DNA of 39,979 bases, taken from contig JAEYPA010000028.1 in NCBI GenBank assembly GCA_023411225.1, positions 1 to 39,979 of the forward strand. Reading direction: 5' to 3'. The stretch is from Bacillota bacterium (GTDB lineage Bacteria; Bacillota; Clostridia; Lachnospirales; Lachnospiraceae). Shown here in pieces: positions 1-7,908 of this stretch. Under the pieces are notes generated by a model. It was not told the DNA's origin, did no database searches, and saw nothing but the letters and a program-made list of their open reading frames with translations. Made by a program: the position numbers and the translations under genes. The first letter of the stretch is position 1, and each line of letters begins with the position of its first letter.

Positions 1-930
1 ATGGATAACTCCAAGCTAGGAATGCTTATCATAGGGAAAGGTGTGGACAAGCCTGTAATTCTTTTCTGTAGCAGTGGACCAGGACTTCCAGAATATTTAT
101 TAGAATCATTCTATCCAACCGACCTCTCTGACGATTTTGTTGTCTGTTATACGGAACATCGTGGTAATGGTCTTTCTTATGATAGTTCTCTTGATCCTTT
201 AGAAATTACTACAGAACAGTATGTATGTGATACAATAGCAATCACAAAATATCTTCGTGAGCGGTTTCATAAGGATAAAATCTATATTATGGGCCATTCC
301 TTTGGTACATATATTGCTTTGCAAACCGTGCAACGATATCCGGAGTATTTCCATTCTTATATTGCCATATCGCAGATGTGCAACCAGGTAGAGTCGGAAA
401 AGCAAGCTTTTCATTATATGAAAGAGCGGTATAGGCAACTTGGCAATCAGAACATGGTTAATAAGTTTAATAAATACAACATTGATAGTTCCAAAGATGA
501 TTTTGAAAGCTATATCTGTTCCATGTTACGAGACAAAGCAATGCATCAACTAGGAGTTGGAACGACAAGGAATATGCACTCCATAGTTACAGGAATCGTT
601 CTTCCAAGTCTGCGAATTAAGGCCTATACGCAAGCTGAAAGATTGAATATATGGAAAGGAAAGATGCGTTCTCGTCACTATGCAGTTATTTATGAGGCTT
701 GGCACTACAATGCTTTTGATGAAGTTCCATCGATTCAGGTACCAATCTATTTTTTTGCTGGAAAATATGATTATACCTGCTGTTATTCTCTACAACAGCA
801 ATATTATGAACATATTAATGCACCAGAAAAGCAATTTTACACGTTTGAAAATTCCGCCCATAGTCCTCTGTTTGAAGAGACGGAGAAGTCCATATCAATT
901 CTGAAAAATGAGATAATCACTACAGATTGA
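1..930 (+). CDS. alpha/beta hydrolase family protein, probably N-terminally incomplete
   Basis: A serine hydrolase of the alpha/beta hydrolase fold. The nucleophile elbow GHSFG (Ser100), an acid in GKYDYT (Asp257) and a histidine in NSAHSP (His287) form the expected catalytic triad in the right order. The SSGPG segment near residues 24-28 corresponds to the oxyanion-hole HGGPG loop of proline iminopeptidase-like members, here with SS in place of HG. The open frame begins at the first base of the window, and relatives normally have some tens of residues before the first strand, so the ATG at base 1 is probably internal. Substrate unknown: the fold covers peptidases, esterases and lactonases. 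It is followed by about 390 bases without a gene, so it does not look co-transcribed with what follows. Confidence 0.8.
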   Translation: MDNSKLGMLIIGKGVDKPVILFCSSGPGLPEYLLESFYPTDLSDDFVVCYTEHRGNGLSYDSSLDPLEITTEQYVCDTIAITKYLRERFHKDKIYIMGHSFGTYIALQTVQRYPEYFHSYIAISQMCNQVESEKQAFHYMKERYRQLGNQNMVNKFNKYNIDSSKDDFESYICSMLRDKAMHQLGVGTTRNMHSIVTGIVLPSLRIKAYTQAERLNIWKGKMRSRHYAVIYEAWHYNAFDEVPSIQVPIYFFAGKYDYTCCYSLQQQYYEHINAPEKQFYTFENSAHSPLFEETEKSISILKNEIITTD

Positions 931-973
931 CTAAACTGCTTTCTGAAGCGTTATAATTACTACTTAGCTCCCC

Positions 974-1002
974 TTGTTTACACAATTTGTATCTACTATA
1001 AT
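974..1002 (+). promoter_or_regulatory. orphan sigma-A type promoter
   Basis: TTGTTT (974-979), 17-base spacer, TATAAT (997-1002). No credible ORF follows before the terminator at 1201-1234, so any transcript would be noncoding. Promoter identity rests on the hexamers alone. Confidence 0.45.
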
Positions 1003-1007
1003 TAATG

Positions 1008-1234
1008 TAATCCTATGCTTTTGGAGCTTTGGTTAACATATCACACATTTGGCCACACTCTATCCTTAAGCCATCTTTCGTCTGTTATCGTTATGTCAGG
1101 AGCGCTAGCAGATACAATCCACGTACAAGATTTGTAATTACTATGTAAGAAGCCACATAGTATCAAAAGATGCACCGAATTACATACAAGCATGGGAGAA
1201 AAACAGCTTCTATCGTAAGACGGAAGCTGTTTTT
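1008..1234 (+). ncRNA. possible small RNA between an orphan promoter and a terminator
   Basis: A transcript of about 225 bases would run from the promoter at 974-1002 to the intrinsic terminator at 1201-1234. It contains a perfect 8-bp hairpin, TACTATGT (1139-1146) with ACATAGTA (1155-1162), and only short, uncoding-looking frames. I recognise no known RNA family; there is no T-box consensus. It could equally be the plain 3' trailer of the hydrolase gene. Confidence 0.25.
1201..1234 (+). terminator. intrinsic terminator
   Basis: Stem AAACAGCTTC (1201-1210) with GAAGCTGTTT (1223-1232), 12-base loop, followed by T residues. It isolates the hydrolase region from the glycosidase gene. Confidence 0.8.
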
Positions 1235-1261
1235 AATTGTCATATTTAGAAAACTTGAGGG

Positions 1262-1289
1262 TTACCATTGGCTCATAATATGTTATAAT
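1262..1289 (+). promoter_or_regulatory. promoter of the SH3-GH18 gene
   Basis: An extended -10, TGTTATAAT (1281-1289), lies 37 bases before the start codon. A weak -35 (TTACCA, 1262-1267) is 16 bases upstream. The extended TGn motif makes the -10 credible without a strong -35. Confidence 0.5.
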
Positions 1290-1325
1290 AAGGCTCAGGG
1301 CAGAATAATCTAGGAGGATTATATT

Positions 1326-3029
1326 ATGGATAGAAAGATGAAGCAGACCATTGTCGGAGCTTCGGTTGTTGCAGCAATTATTATTATTTGTGTGGCCTTG
1401 GTTATAAAAGATAAAATGACGCCAAGTGACGAACATATGGAACTCACTGAATATTACCAAGTAAAACAAGATGAGATTCTGGTTTTCATGGAAAACTATC
1501 AATATGAGAAGACAGGTCTTTATATTGATAACACAGTTTATATAGATTATGATACCGTGGAACAGTATATTAATAAAAGATTCTATTGGGATAATAATGA
1601 GAAGCTTCTGATTTATACAACTCCTACAGAGATCATAAAAGTGGCAGCAGGGAAAAACGGTTATGTGGTTAACAAAAGTGAAGAGAAGACAGATTACCAA
1701 GTTGTTAGGGTAAAGGGTGACCAAGTCTATGTTGCCTTAGAGTTTGTGAAGAAGTATTCTAATGTTGAATATGAAGTATTTTTAGAGCCTAATCGAGTAG
1801 TACTTAATTGCAATTGGGGAAAACAACTTCAATATGCAGAGGCAGGGGAGAACTTAAGTGTCAGGGTAGAACCTGACATCAAGAGTGCAATTCTGGAGGA
1901 TGTGGAAGCTGGAGAATTGGTTGTCTTTGTAGATGAGGGTGCTCAGAAAAATGGATTTGTGAAGGTTATGACTACCTCAGGTGTCATAGGTTATGCCCGA
2001 GAAAAATACCTCCTAGATGGAGAATATGTTGTACTTAATAGTGACTATAAAGAGCCGGAATATACCAGTATTAAGAAAAAAGGAACCATTAATATGGTTT
2101 GGCATCAGGTATTTAAGAAGAGTAGTAATGATGATTTGCTGTCGATGGTGGATGGAACCACTGGAATTAATGTCATAAGTCCTACTTGGTTTTCTATTGC
2201 CAATGAAAATGGGGAGATTACCTCCCTTGCCAGTGAAAAATATGTGAAGCAAGCTCACAAGCTTGGCATGGATGTATGGGCATTAGTGGATGATTTTAAT
2301 AAAGAGATTGATAAGCCTAAGCTATTTGGACGCACTTCCAGCAGGGAGAAGTTGTCTAATGAGTTAATCGCTGCAGCAATTCGCTACGATTTGGATGGGA
2401 TTAACATTGATTTTGAACAGATTAAGGCGGACTATAGTAAGTCCTATGTTCAGTTTCTGAGAGAGTTATCAGTCAAATGCCGTAACAACGGCCTTATTCT
2501 CTCCATCGACAACTATATTCCTGCCGCCTATAATAAGTTTTACGATAGAGAAGAACAGGGTATTATCGCAGATTATATCATCTGCATGGCATATGATGAG
2601 CATTTTGCTGGTTCTGAGGAGAGTGGCTCTGTATCCAGCATTCACTATGTAACCCAATCTCTGGCAGATACTAAGAAGGAGGTTCCAACTGAGAAGATTA
2701 TCATGGCACTCCCATTTTATACTAGACTATGGCGTGAGACGATAGATGGAGACAAAGTAAAGGTTTCTTCCGAAGCTTATAGCATGGTAAAGGCAGAGAA
2801 GCTTCTTCAGAATAAGAATGTTACCTTGGAGTGGAACGGAGAGATTGGCCAATATTATGGACAATATCAAGAAGAAGGTGCCACTTTTAAGATGTGGCTA
2901 GAGGATGAGAAATCCTATGAGACCAAATTAAAGGCAGTATTTGCTGAACCGATTGCCGGTGTGGCAGCTTGGAAATTGGGCTTAGAGAAGCAAAGTATCT
3001 GGAATATCATTTCCAAATACGCTAAGTAA
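1326..3029 (+). CDS. membrane-anchored SH3-domain glycoside hydrolase family 18 protein
   Basis: A 567-residue exported protein likely to act on the cell wall. An N-terminal hydrophobic segment (about 8-27) serves as signal anchor. Residues about 62-165 resemble the stalk / copper-amine-oxidase-N-like domain of firmicute wall proteins, 168-232 form a bacterial SH3 domain, and 250-565 are a GH18 barrel. The GH18 signature is intact as DGINIDFE, with Glu364 the expected acid/base, and MAYDEH (421-426) matches the later conserved strand. This architecture is related to the YaaH/SleL/YdhD group, which act on spore cortex or wall glycan. The start is fixed by AGGAGG eight bases upstream and by the promoter at 1281-1289. 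A terminator follows, so it is a single-gene unit. Exact substrate not determined. Confidence 0.85.
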   Translation: MDRKMKQTIVGASVVAAIIIICVALVIKDKMTPSDEHMELTEYYQVKQDEILVFMENYQYEKTGLYIDNTVYIDYDTVEQYINKRFYWDNNEKLLIYTTPTEIIKVAAGKNGYVVNKSEEKTDYQVVRVKGDQVYVALEFVKKYSNVEYEVFLEPNRVVLNCNWGKQLQYAEAGENLSVRVEPDIKSAILEDVEAGELVVFVDEGAQKNGFVKVMTTSGVIGYAREKYLLDGEYVVLNSDYKEPEYTSIKKKGTINMVWHQVFKKSSNDDLLSMVDGTTGINVISPTWFSIANENGEITSLASEKYVKQAHKLGMDVWALVDDFNKEIDKPKLFGRTSSREKLSNELIAAAIRYDLDGINIDFEQIKADYSKSYVQFLRELSVKCRNNGLILSIDNYIPAAYNKFYDREEQGIIADYIICMAYDEHFAGSEESGSVSSIHYVTQSLADTKKEVPTEKIIMALPFYTRLWRETIDGDKVKVSSEAYSMVKAEKLLQNKNVTLEWNGEIGQYYGQYQEEGATFKMWLEDEKSYETKLKAVFAEPIAGVAAWKLGLEKQSIWNIISKYAK

Positions 3030-3050
3030 GTAGTTATAATTGACTTTGCA

Positions 3051-3076
3051 AGCCCCTGTTATTATGGGGCTTTTTA
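3051..3076 (+). terminator. intrinsic terminator
   Basis: AGCCCC (3051-3056) pairs with GGGGCT (3066-3071), 9-base loop, then a T run. Ends the GH18 unit. Confidence 0.8.
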
Positions 3077-3097
3077 TAAGTTAAATTAAGCCCTTAC

Positions 3098-3126
3098 ACA
3101 TACATATAGAGACGATCTCATACAAT
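3098..3126 (+). promoter_or_regulatory. candidate sigma-E sporulation promoter of cwlD
   Basis: CATACAAT (3119-3126) matches the sigma-E -10 consensus CATACAnT exactly. ATA at 3100-3102, preceded by AC, sits at the -35 distance used by sigma-E. B. subtilis cwlD is known to be a mother-cell sporulation gene. The -35 match is only partial. Confidence 0.45.
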
Positions 3127-3159
3127 GGTATCAAGCATTTGAGAAGGCAGGATACAGGA

Positions 3160-3849
3160 ATGAGAAGATATCGCAATCTTATATTTATCTGTCTGGTGGC
3201 AGTTAGTATGGTGTTATTGTCGCCTAAAGGGGTAACAATCATACAAAAGGCTATGCAAACAAATGAGAAAACCAAACAGGTCATCATTATTGATCCGGGT
3301 CATGGTGGGGCAGATCCCGGTAAGGTGGGAGTGAACAATGCCCTGGAAAAGGATATTAACTTAAGTATTTCTTTTAAGCTTAAGACCTACTTAGAACAGA
3401 GTGGATTTGAAGTTGTTCTTACCCGCACTGATGACAATGGCCTCTACACTTTGGAAGACAACAATAAAAAACGGGCAGATATGAAAAAACGGGTAGATAT
3501 TATCAACGAAACTAACCCGGTTATGACAATCAGTGTTCATCAGAACAGCTTTTCACAGGCCAGCTCTAAGGGAGCTCAGGTCTTTTATCATGTGAAATCT
3601 GCTGAGGGCAAGAAGTTAGCAGAGACGATCCAGGAGCAGCTAAAGCAGGTTCTAGATAACGGCAATCATAGAGTAGCCAAATCCAATGACAGCTACTATA
3701 TGCTGAAAAATACCTCCTGTCCCACAGTGATTGTGGAGTGTGGTTTTCTCTCCAACTCAGAAGAGGCAGAGCTATTGTTGGATGACAGCTATCAGGATAA
3801 GGTGGCCTATGCCATAACAGAGGGAGTAAAGGCGTATTTGGTACAATAG
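3160..3849 (+). CDS. cwlD: N-acetylmuramoyl-L-alanine amidase CwlD
   Basis: A zinc amidase (Amidase_3) that removes peptide side chains from muramic acid; CwlD does this so that muramic delta-lactam can form in spore cortex. The ligand set is complete: His48 in DPGHGG, Glu63 in LEKDIN, His127 in SVHQNS, and catalytic Glu193 in VECGFLSN. Residues about 5-25 form a signal anchor, and the length (229) is close to B. subtilis CwlD (237). I prefer the ATG at 3160: it has an AGGCAGG-type ribosome site at a proper distance and lies downstream of the sigma-E-like promoter. An in-frame TTG at 3139 has no ribosome site and would fall almost at the start of that transcript. The cysteine-cluster gene follows after 20 bases and is probably co-transcribed. 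Confidence 0.85.
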   Translation: MRRYRNLIFICLVAVSMVLLSPKGVTIIQKAMQTNEKTKQVIIIDPGHGGADPGKVGVNNALEKDINLSISFKLKTYLEQSGFEVVLTRTDDNGLYTLEDNNKKRADMKKRVDIINETNPVMTISVHQNSFSQASSKGAQVFYHVKSAEGKKLAETIQEQLKQVLDNGNHRVAKSNDSYYMLKNTSCPTVIVECGFLSNSEEAELLLDDSYQDKVAYAITEGVKAYLVQ

Positions 3850-3869
3850 AAGATTTTAGAGGAGATACC

Positions 3870-4535
3870 ATGGAAAGATACTGTGATTTAAATGAGATAA
3901 GTGATGGAAGATTGTATGACTCAGATGACTTTGTGAAAGCTGACAGTAACGGCTGTGAAGGCTGTTCCACTTGCTGCAGAATAGTAGGAGAGTCCATCCT
4001 ATTAGATCCATTTGACATCTATGAAATGACCACTCACATGGGGGTTACCGTACACCAGCTTTTAGTTGACAAGCTAGAACTTCATGTCATAGAAGGGCTT
4101 ATTATGCCAAATATAAAGACTGATAATGCCAAAGGAGGTTGTGGGTTTTTAAATGAGGAAGGTCGATGTAGTATCCACAGTTTTCGGCCGGGCTTCTGCC
4201 GGATGTTCCCACTAGGACGTTGCTATGAAAATAGTAATTTTCAGTACATAATGCAGATCCATGAGTGTCCATACCCACATAAGAAAGAAGTTCGAATCAG
4301 TGAATGGATTGGTATCCCAGACCTAAAAAGGTATGAGCAGTATATCTGTGACTGGCATTATTATATATTGGATTTGCAGCATGCTATTAAGGCAGGACTT
4401 CAAGATGCCCTAATCAAACAAATCAATATGTATCTATTACAGAATTTTTATTTGACTCCCTATCATCCTAATGAAGATTTTTATTTACAATTCTATAAAC
4501 GATATACAAAGGCCAAACAAGAAATTATATTATAA
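3870..4535 (+). CDS. YkgJ-type CxxCxxCC cysteine-cluster protein
   Basis: A 221-residue member of the putative zinc- or iron-chelating CxxCxxCC family. The signature is Cys29-Cys32-Cys35-Cys36 in CEGCSTCC, followed by further conserved cysteines in GGCGFL, GRCSIH, GFCRMFP, GRCY and HECPYP. That gives at least nine cysteines, consistent with a metal cluster. No signal peptide or membrane segment, so cytoplasmic. The family's biochemical role is not established; some relatives are linked to metal handling or to protein modification. The GAGGAG ribosome site and the 20-base gap put it in one operon with cwlD. Confidence 0.8.
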   Translation: MERYCDLNEISDGRLYDSDDFVKADSNGCEGCSTCCRIVGESILLDPFDIYEMTTHMGVTVHQLLVDKLELHVIEGLIMPNIKTDNAKGGCGFLNEEGRCSIHSFRPGFCRMFPLGRCYENSNFQYIMQIHECPYPHKKEVRISEWIGIPDLKRYEQYICDWHYYILDLQHAIKAGLQDALIKQINMYLLQNFYLTPYHPNEDFYLQFYKRYTKAKQEIIL

Positions 4536-4624
4536 TGAAATATACTTCCATAAATCGGGAGTTATTGTTAAAATATAAATAGAAACTACAAATGTGAAAC
4601 AGTGTAAGAAAGAAGGAAATCGGA

Positions 4625-5689
4625 TTGTTACTAAATCAAGAGAAGGTTAAGGAATTGATTCAAGCTGGAAAGAATTCCAATAACGAAGTGTTGGAAGATG
4701 ATATTATCCGACTTTTTGGAGATATTCTAGAGGAACAGGAATTGATTCTTCTTGTAAATGAGTTAAATAAAGAGAATATTACCCTTATTAGGTTGGAGGA
4801 TGGAATCATTGAGGATGATGACACTGAGGACTTAATTCATGAAACAACTTCCGATTATATGACAGATGATTCCGTAAAGATGTATTTGAAAGAAATTGGG
4901 AACATTCCTTTACTAGATTTTGAAGAAGAGATTGAAGTGGCTAGGCGTATCGAAAAAGGGGATGAGGAAGCACGTCAGTACTTGATTAATTCAAACCTAA
5001 GATTAGTTGTTAGTGTGGCAAAGCGATATGTTAGAAGCAGCGGAATGTCATTTTTAGACTTGATTCAGGAGGGTAATACCGGACTGATGAAAGCAGTTCA
5101 AAAATTTGACTATAAAAGAGGTTATAAATTCAGTACATATGCCATGTGGTGGATTAGACAGGCTATTACCAGGGCAATCGCAGATCAATCCAAGACTATC
5201 CGTATCCCAGTACATATGCGAGAAATAATGAATCGTATTGCTAAGTTATCTAGAAATTTTTTATCTGAGAATGGAAGAGAGCCATCCATAACTGAAATAG
5301 CAGATATGATTCAAATGGATAGGAATAAAGTGGAGGAGATAATGAAGTTATATGGAGATACCCTGTCTTTAGAAACTCCTGTTGGAGAAGAAGAGGACAG
5401 TACATTGGCGGATTTTGTCGCAGATGAAAGATTTCTTGGACAATATGAACAGACAGAAAAAAAGCTGTTAGGGGATGAACTAGAAAGTATTTTATCTACC
5501 CTAACAGAACGTGAGCAACGTGTGTTAAGGCTACGCTTTGGCTTTGAAGGGAATCGTATCTACACCCTAGAGGAGGTCGGTAAGGAATTCCATGTCACAA
5601 GAGAGAGGATAAGACAGATTGAGGCAAGGGCAATTCGAAGACTGAGATCCAAGAGTGCATCCAAGTTATTAAGAAGTTATATTGAATAA
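4625..5689 (+). CDS. RNA polymerase sigma factor, RpoD/SigA-like (possible group 2 paralogue)
   Basis: A sigma-70 factor of 354 residues with a divergent region 1.1-like segment (1-75), region 1.2 (83-110, SVKMYLKEIG), region 2 (about 110-190, with TYAMWWIRQAITRAIADQ), region 3 (200-265) and region 4 (285-345, TLEEVGKEFHVTRERIRQIE). The DNA-contacting parts of 2.4 and 4.2 are nearly those of SigA, so it should read standard TTGACA/TATAAT promoters. It is not next to dnaG, the usual neighbour of the primary sigma gene, and its N-terminal part is poorly conserved, so a second RpoD-like factor is likely. Translation starts at TTG: AGAAGGA (4611-4617) is seven bases away and no in-frame ATG lies nearby. 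A terminator follows directly. Confidence 0.85.
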   Translation: MLLNQEKVKELIQAGKNSNNEVLEDDIIRLFGDILEEQELILLVNELNKENITLIRLEDGIIEDDDTEDLIHETTSDYMTDDSVKMYLKEIGNIPLLDFEEEIEVARRIEKGDEEARQYLINSNLRLVVSVAKRYVRSSGMSFLDLIQEGNTGLMKAVQKFDYKRGYKFSTYAMWWIRQAITRAIADQSKTIRIPVHMREIMNRIAKLSRNFLSENGREPSITEIADMIQMDRNKVEEIMKLYGDTLSLETPVGEEEDSTLADFVADERFLGQYEQTEKKLLGDELESILSTLTEREQRVLRLRFGFEGNRIYTLEEVGKEFHVTRERIRQIEARAIRRLRSKSASKLLRSYIE

Positions 5690-5694
5690 TACAC

Positions 5695-5725
5695 AGGTCT
5701 GGCAGATGGTCAGACCTCTTTTCTT
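5695..5725 (+). terminator. intrinsic terminator
   Basis: AGGTCTG (5695-5701) pairs with CAGACCT (5711-5717), followed by CTTTTCTT. It closes the sigma factor unit. Confidence 0.8.
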
Positions 5726-5752
5726 GCTATGTTATACAAGAAGTGCTATAAT
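5724..5752 (+). promoter_or_regulatory. promoter of the sua5-ywlE-rpiB operon
   Basis: TTGCTA (5724-5729), 17-base spacer, TATAAT (5747-5752) with the extended TGC before it. It lies immediately after the previous terminator and 55 bases before the gene start. Confidence 0.6.
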
Positions 5753-5807
5753 TACTTGAAAGAATAGGAAGACTTGTTACTGTGGAGAAAGGAACGTTGA
5801 TTAAGCA

Positions 5808-6890
5808 GTGAATACAATAGTTGAGATATTGGACAGGAACCATCCCGATGAGTATATATTACAACAGGCTGGTGATATTATTAAGAATGGAGGCTTAGTG
5901 GCATTTCCCACAGAAACGGTATATGGTCTTGGAGCTGACGGTTTGCAGGAACAGGCAGCAAGAAAGATTTATGAAGCAAAGGGGCGTCCTAGTGATAATC
6001 CGTTGATTTTGCATATAGCAGAGGAGGGAAGCCTCAAAGAATTAGCAATCGATATACCGGATAGTGCCTATGCACTTGCGAGAGCTTTTTGGCCCGGCCC
6101 TTTAACCATGATTTTAAAGAAGAGCAGCAAAGTACCTTACGGCACCACAGGGGGATTAGATACAGTAGCGATTCGAATGCCGGAGGATGAGATAGCCCTA
6201 GGGCTAATTCGAGCTTCAGGCTGTTATATTGCCGCTCCCAGTGCTAACACCTCAGGAAGACCAAGCCCTACTATGGCAAGGCATGTTCTTGAGGATTTGG
6301 ATGGCAAATTAGAAATGATTTTAGACGGAGGACAGGTTGGAATCGGAATTGAGTCTACAATTGTTGATTTAACCTCTGAAAGACCGATGATATTGCGTCC
6401 CGGCTATATCACCAAAGAGATGTTAGAGCAGGTGATAGGTCCTGTGGGTATAGATTCAGCCATTTTAACAGGGAATCAGAATAAGAATTTTAAACCAAAG
6501 GCGCCGGGAATGAAATACAAGCATTATGCACCAAAAGGGGACTTAACCATTTTTCAGGGAGATCTTGAGAAGGTGGTAGCTCATATCAACCGCTTGGCAA
6601 AAGCTAAGCTAAATGAGGGAGAGACAGTAGGAATCATTGCCACTGAAGAAACAAAGGAGTTATATAGAGAAGGCATTGTAAGAACCATTGGTTCTAGGCA
6701 GGATGAGGCAAGTATTGCCCATGGACTGTATGCTGTTCTACGTGACTTTGATGATCTAGAGGTAAGCATTATTTATGGGGAGAGTTTTGCAGAAGATGGA
6801 TTCGGCCAGGCTATCATGAATCGTCTTCTAAAAGCAGCAGGGTACCAGATAGTGAATCTTGGTACTATGGAGCAGGAATCAGAAAGCTAA
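5808..6890 (+). CDS. threonylcarbamoyl-AMP synthase (Sua5/YwlC)
   Basis: Makes threonylcarbamoyl-AMP from threonine, bicarbonate and ATP, the first step of the t6A37 modification of ANN-decoding tRNAs. The YrdC domain fills residues 10-205, with the binding motif KGRPSDNPL (58-66) and SANTSGRPSPT. Residues about 225-350 form the extra C-terminal domain that marks Sua5 rather than the short TsaC. The GTG start is the first possible one, because an in-frame TAA lies two codons upstream. Its ribosome site (AAAGGA, 5788-5793) is unusually far away (14 bases), so expression may be weak or the start less certain. It heads a three-gene operon with ywlE and rpiB, an order seen in Bacillus (ywlC-ywlD-ywlE-ywlF) but without ywlD. 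Confidence 0.9.
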   Translation: MNTIVEILDRNHPDEYILQQAGDIIKNGGLVAFPTETVYGLGADGLQEQAARKIYEAKGRPSDNPLILHIAEEGSLKELAIDIPDSAYALARAFWPGPLTMILKKSSKVPYGTTGGLDTVAIRMPEDEIALGLIRASGCYIAAPSANTSGRPSPTMARHVLEDLDGKLEMILDGGQVGIGIESTIVDLTSERPMILRPGYITKEMLEQVIGPVGIDSAILTGNQNKNFKPKAPGMKYKHYAPKGDLTIFQGDLEKVVAHINRLAKAKLNEGETVGIIATEETKELYREGIVRTIGSRQDEASIAHGLYAVLRDFDDLEVSIIYGESFAEDGFGQAIMNRLLKAAGYQIVNLGTMEQESES

Positions 6891-6925
6891 CCAACAAATA
6901 GGTGATTACAAGAGGAGAAGTGGCT

Positions 6926-7381
6926 ATGAAGTATGATAAGCTTATTTTTGTATGTACAGGCAATACTTGTAGAAGCCCTATGGCAGAGGTAATTTATAAT
7001 CGTATGGAAGCTGTTGGAACTATGGAAGTAGTTTCTAGAGGCATAGTTGTGCTATTTGCAGAGCCAGCTAATCCGAAGGCAAGTGCTGTGTTAAAGAATA
7101 ATGATCTCTCTATAGATGACCACACTGCGACCCAACTTATGCCGGAAGATATCACAGAGCATACGTTACTTTTAACAATGACAGAAAAGCAGAAACAGCA
7201 CATTTTGGAGAATTATGAGATGGCAAACGAAGTGTACACCATTAAGGAATTTGTAGGTCTCGATGGAGACGTAATAGATCCTTATGGTGGCTCCCTTTTG
7301 GATTATGAGAATTGCTTTAATGAGCTGTCCCAGTTAGTAAAGAAGACCATTTATCAATTACACGAGGAGGAAAATCAATGA
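6926..7381 (+). CDS. ywlE: low-molecular-weight protein phosphatase, YwlE-type (protein arginine phosphatase)
   Basis: The active-site loop CTGNTCRS (Cys10, Arg16) matches the CX5R motif of low-molecular-weight phosphatases, and Asp118 in IDPYGGS is the general acid. The residue before the second cysteine is threonine (Thr14), the position that in B. subtilis YwlE (Thr11) favours phosphoarginine over phosphotyrosine. The enzyme is therefore predicted to reverse McsB-type arginine phosphorylation. I start at ATG 6926, eight bases after AGAGGAG (6911-6917); the in-frame GTG at 6902 has no ribosome site. The stop overlaps the rpiB start (ATGA), showing translational coupling. The kinase McsB is not in this window. 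Confidence 0.88.
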   Translation: MKYDKLIFVCTGNTCRSPMAEVIYNRMEAVGTMEVVSRGIVVLFAEPANPKASAVLKNNDLSIDDHTATQLMPEDITEHTLLLTMTEKQKQHILENYEMANEVYTIKEFVGLDGDVIDPYGGSLLDYENCFNELSQLVKKTIYQLHEEENQ

Positions 7382-7806
7382 TAGCAATTGGATCGGATCA
7401 TGGTGGATATGAATTAAAACAGGAAATTATAGCATATTTAGACGAAAGGAAGATTCCATATAAGGATTTTGGAACGAAAACCAACGCATCTTGTGATTAC
7501 CCGGTTTATGCCAAGGAAGTGGCACATGCGGTAGCCAATAAGGAGTGCGAGAAAGGCATTCTAATCTGTGGTACAGGTATTGGAATCTCCATTACAGCCA
7601 ATAAGGTGAAGGGAATTAGATGTGCACTTTGTCATGACTGCTTCAGTGCTCAGGCAACAAGAGAGCATAATGATGCTAATATCTTAGCCATGGGTGGAAG
7701 AGTTGTTGGAGCAGGTCTGGCATTAAAGATTGTAGATACTTTCTTAAATACAGAATTCTCTGGTGACGAACGTCACATGAGAAGAATTAGTATGATAGAG
7801 GATTAA
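7378..7806 (+). CDS. rpiB: ribose-5-phosphate isomerase B
   Basis: Interconverts ribose 5-phosphate and ribulose 5-phosphate in the pentose phosphate pathway, or an analogous sugar-phosphate pair in LacA/RpiB relatives. The length of 142 matches RpiB. Visible motifs: SDHGG near the N-terminus (His8), the catalytic-base cysteine Cys64 in LICGTGIG, and REHND (His97) for substrate handling. It overlaps the ywlE stop by four bases, as the last gene of the operon, and a hairpin terminator follows about 60 bases later. Confidence 0.93.
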   Translation: MIAIGSDHGGYELKQEIIAYLDERKIPYKDFGTKTNASCDYPVYAKEVAHAVANKECEKGILICGTGIGISITANKVKGIRCALCHDCFSAQATREHNDANILAMGGRVVGAGLALKIVDTFLNTEFSGDERHMRRISMIED

Positions 7807-7818
7807 ACGAAAGGGAGC

Positions 7819-7832
7819 CGTTGTCGACAACG
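7819..7832. repeat. 14-bp perfect palindrome
   Basis: CGTTGTCGACAACG, 13 bases after the rpiB stop and clearly more GC-rich than its surroundings. It could be a binding site or a small hairpin; nothing else supports a role. Confidence 0.4.
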
Positions 7833-7865
7833 TCATTTAGATAAGAATATTAGTATAAGATTTGA

Positions 7866-7908
7866 AGGGGGATAATTAGTATTATGATAATTATCCTCTT
7901 TATTTTTA
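7866..7908 (+). terminator. intrinsic terminator after rpiB
   Basis: GGATAATTA (7870-7878) pairs with TAATTATCC (7888-7896). The stem is extended outward by two G-T pairs, a G-C and an A-T, and is followed by TTTATTTTT. Confidence 0.75.

Noticed and set aside
1091..1250. Short plus-strand frame of about 50 codons before the GH18 gene
   Set aside because: No start with a ribosome site, and it runs through the terminator stem; no recognisable motif.
3139..3159. Earlier TTG start for cwlD
   Set aside because: No ribosome site, and it would fall almost at the start of the transcript from the sigma-E-like promoter; ATG 3160 fits better.
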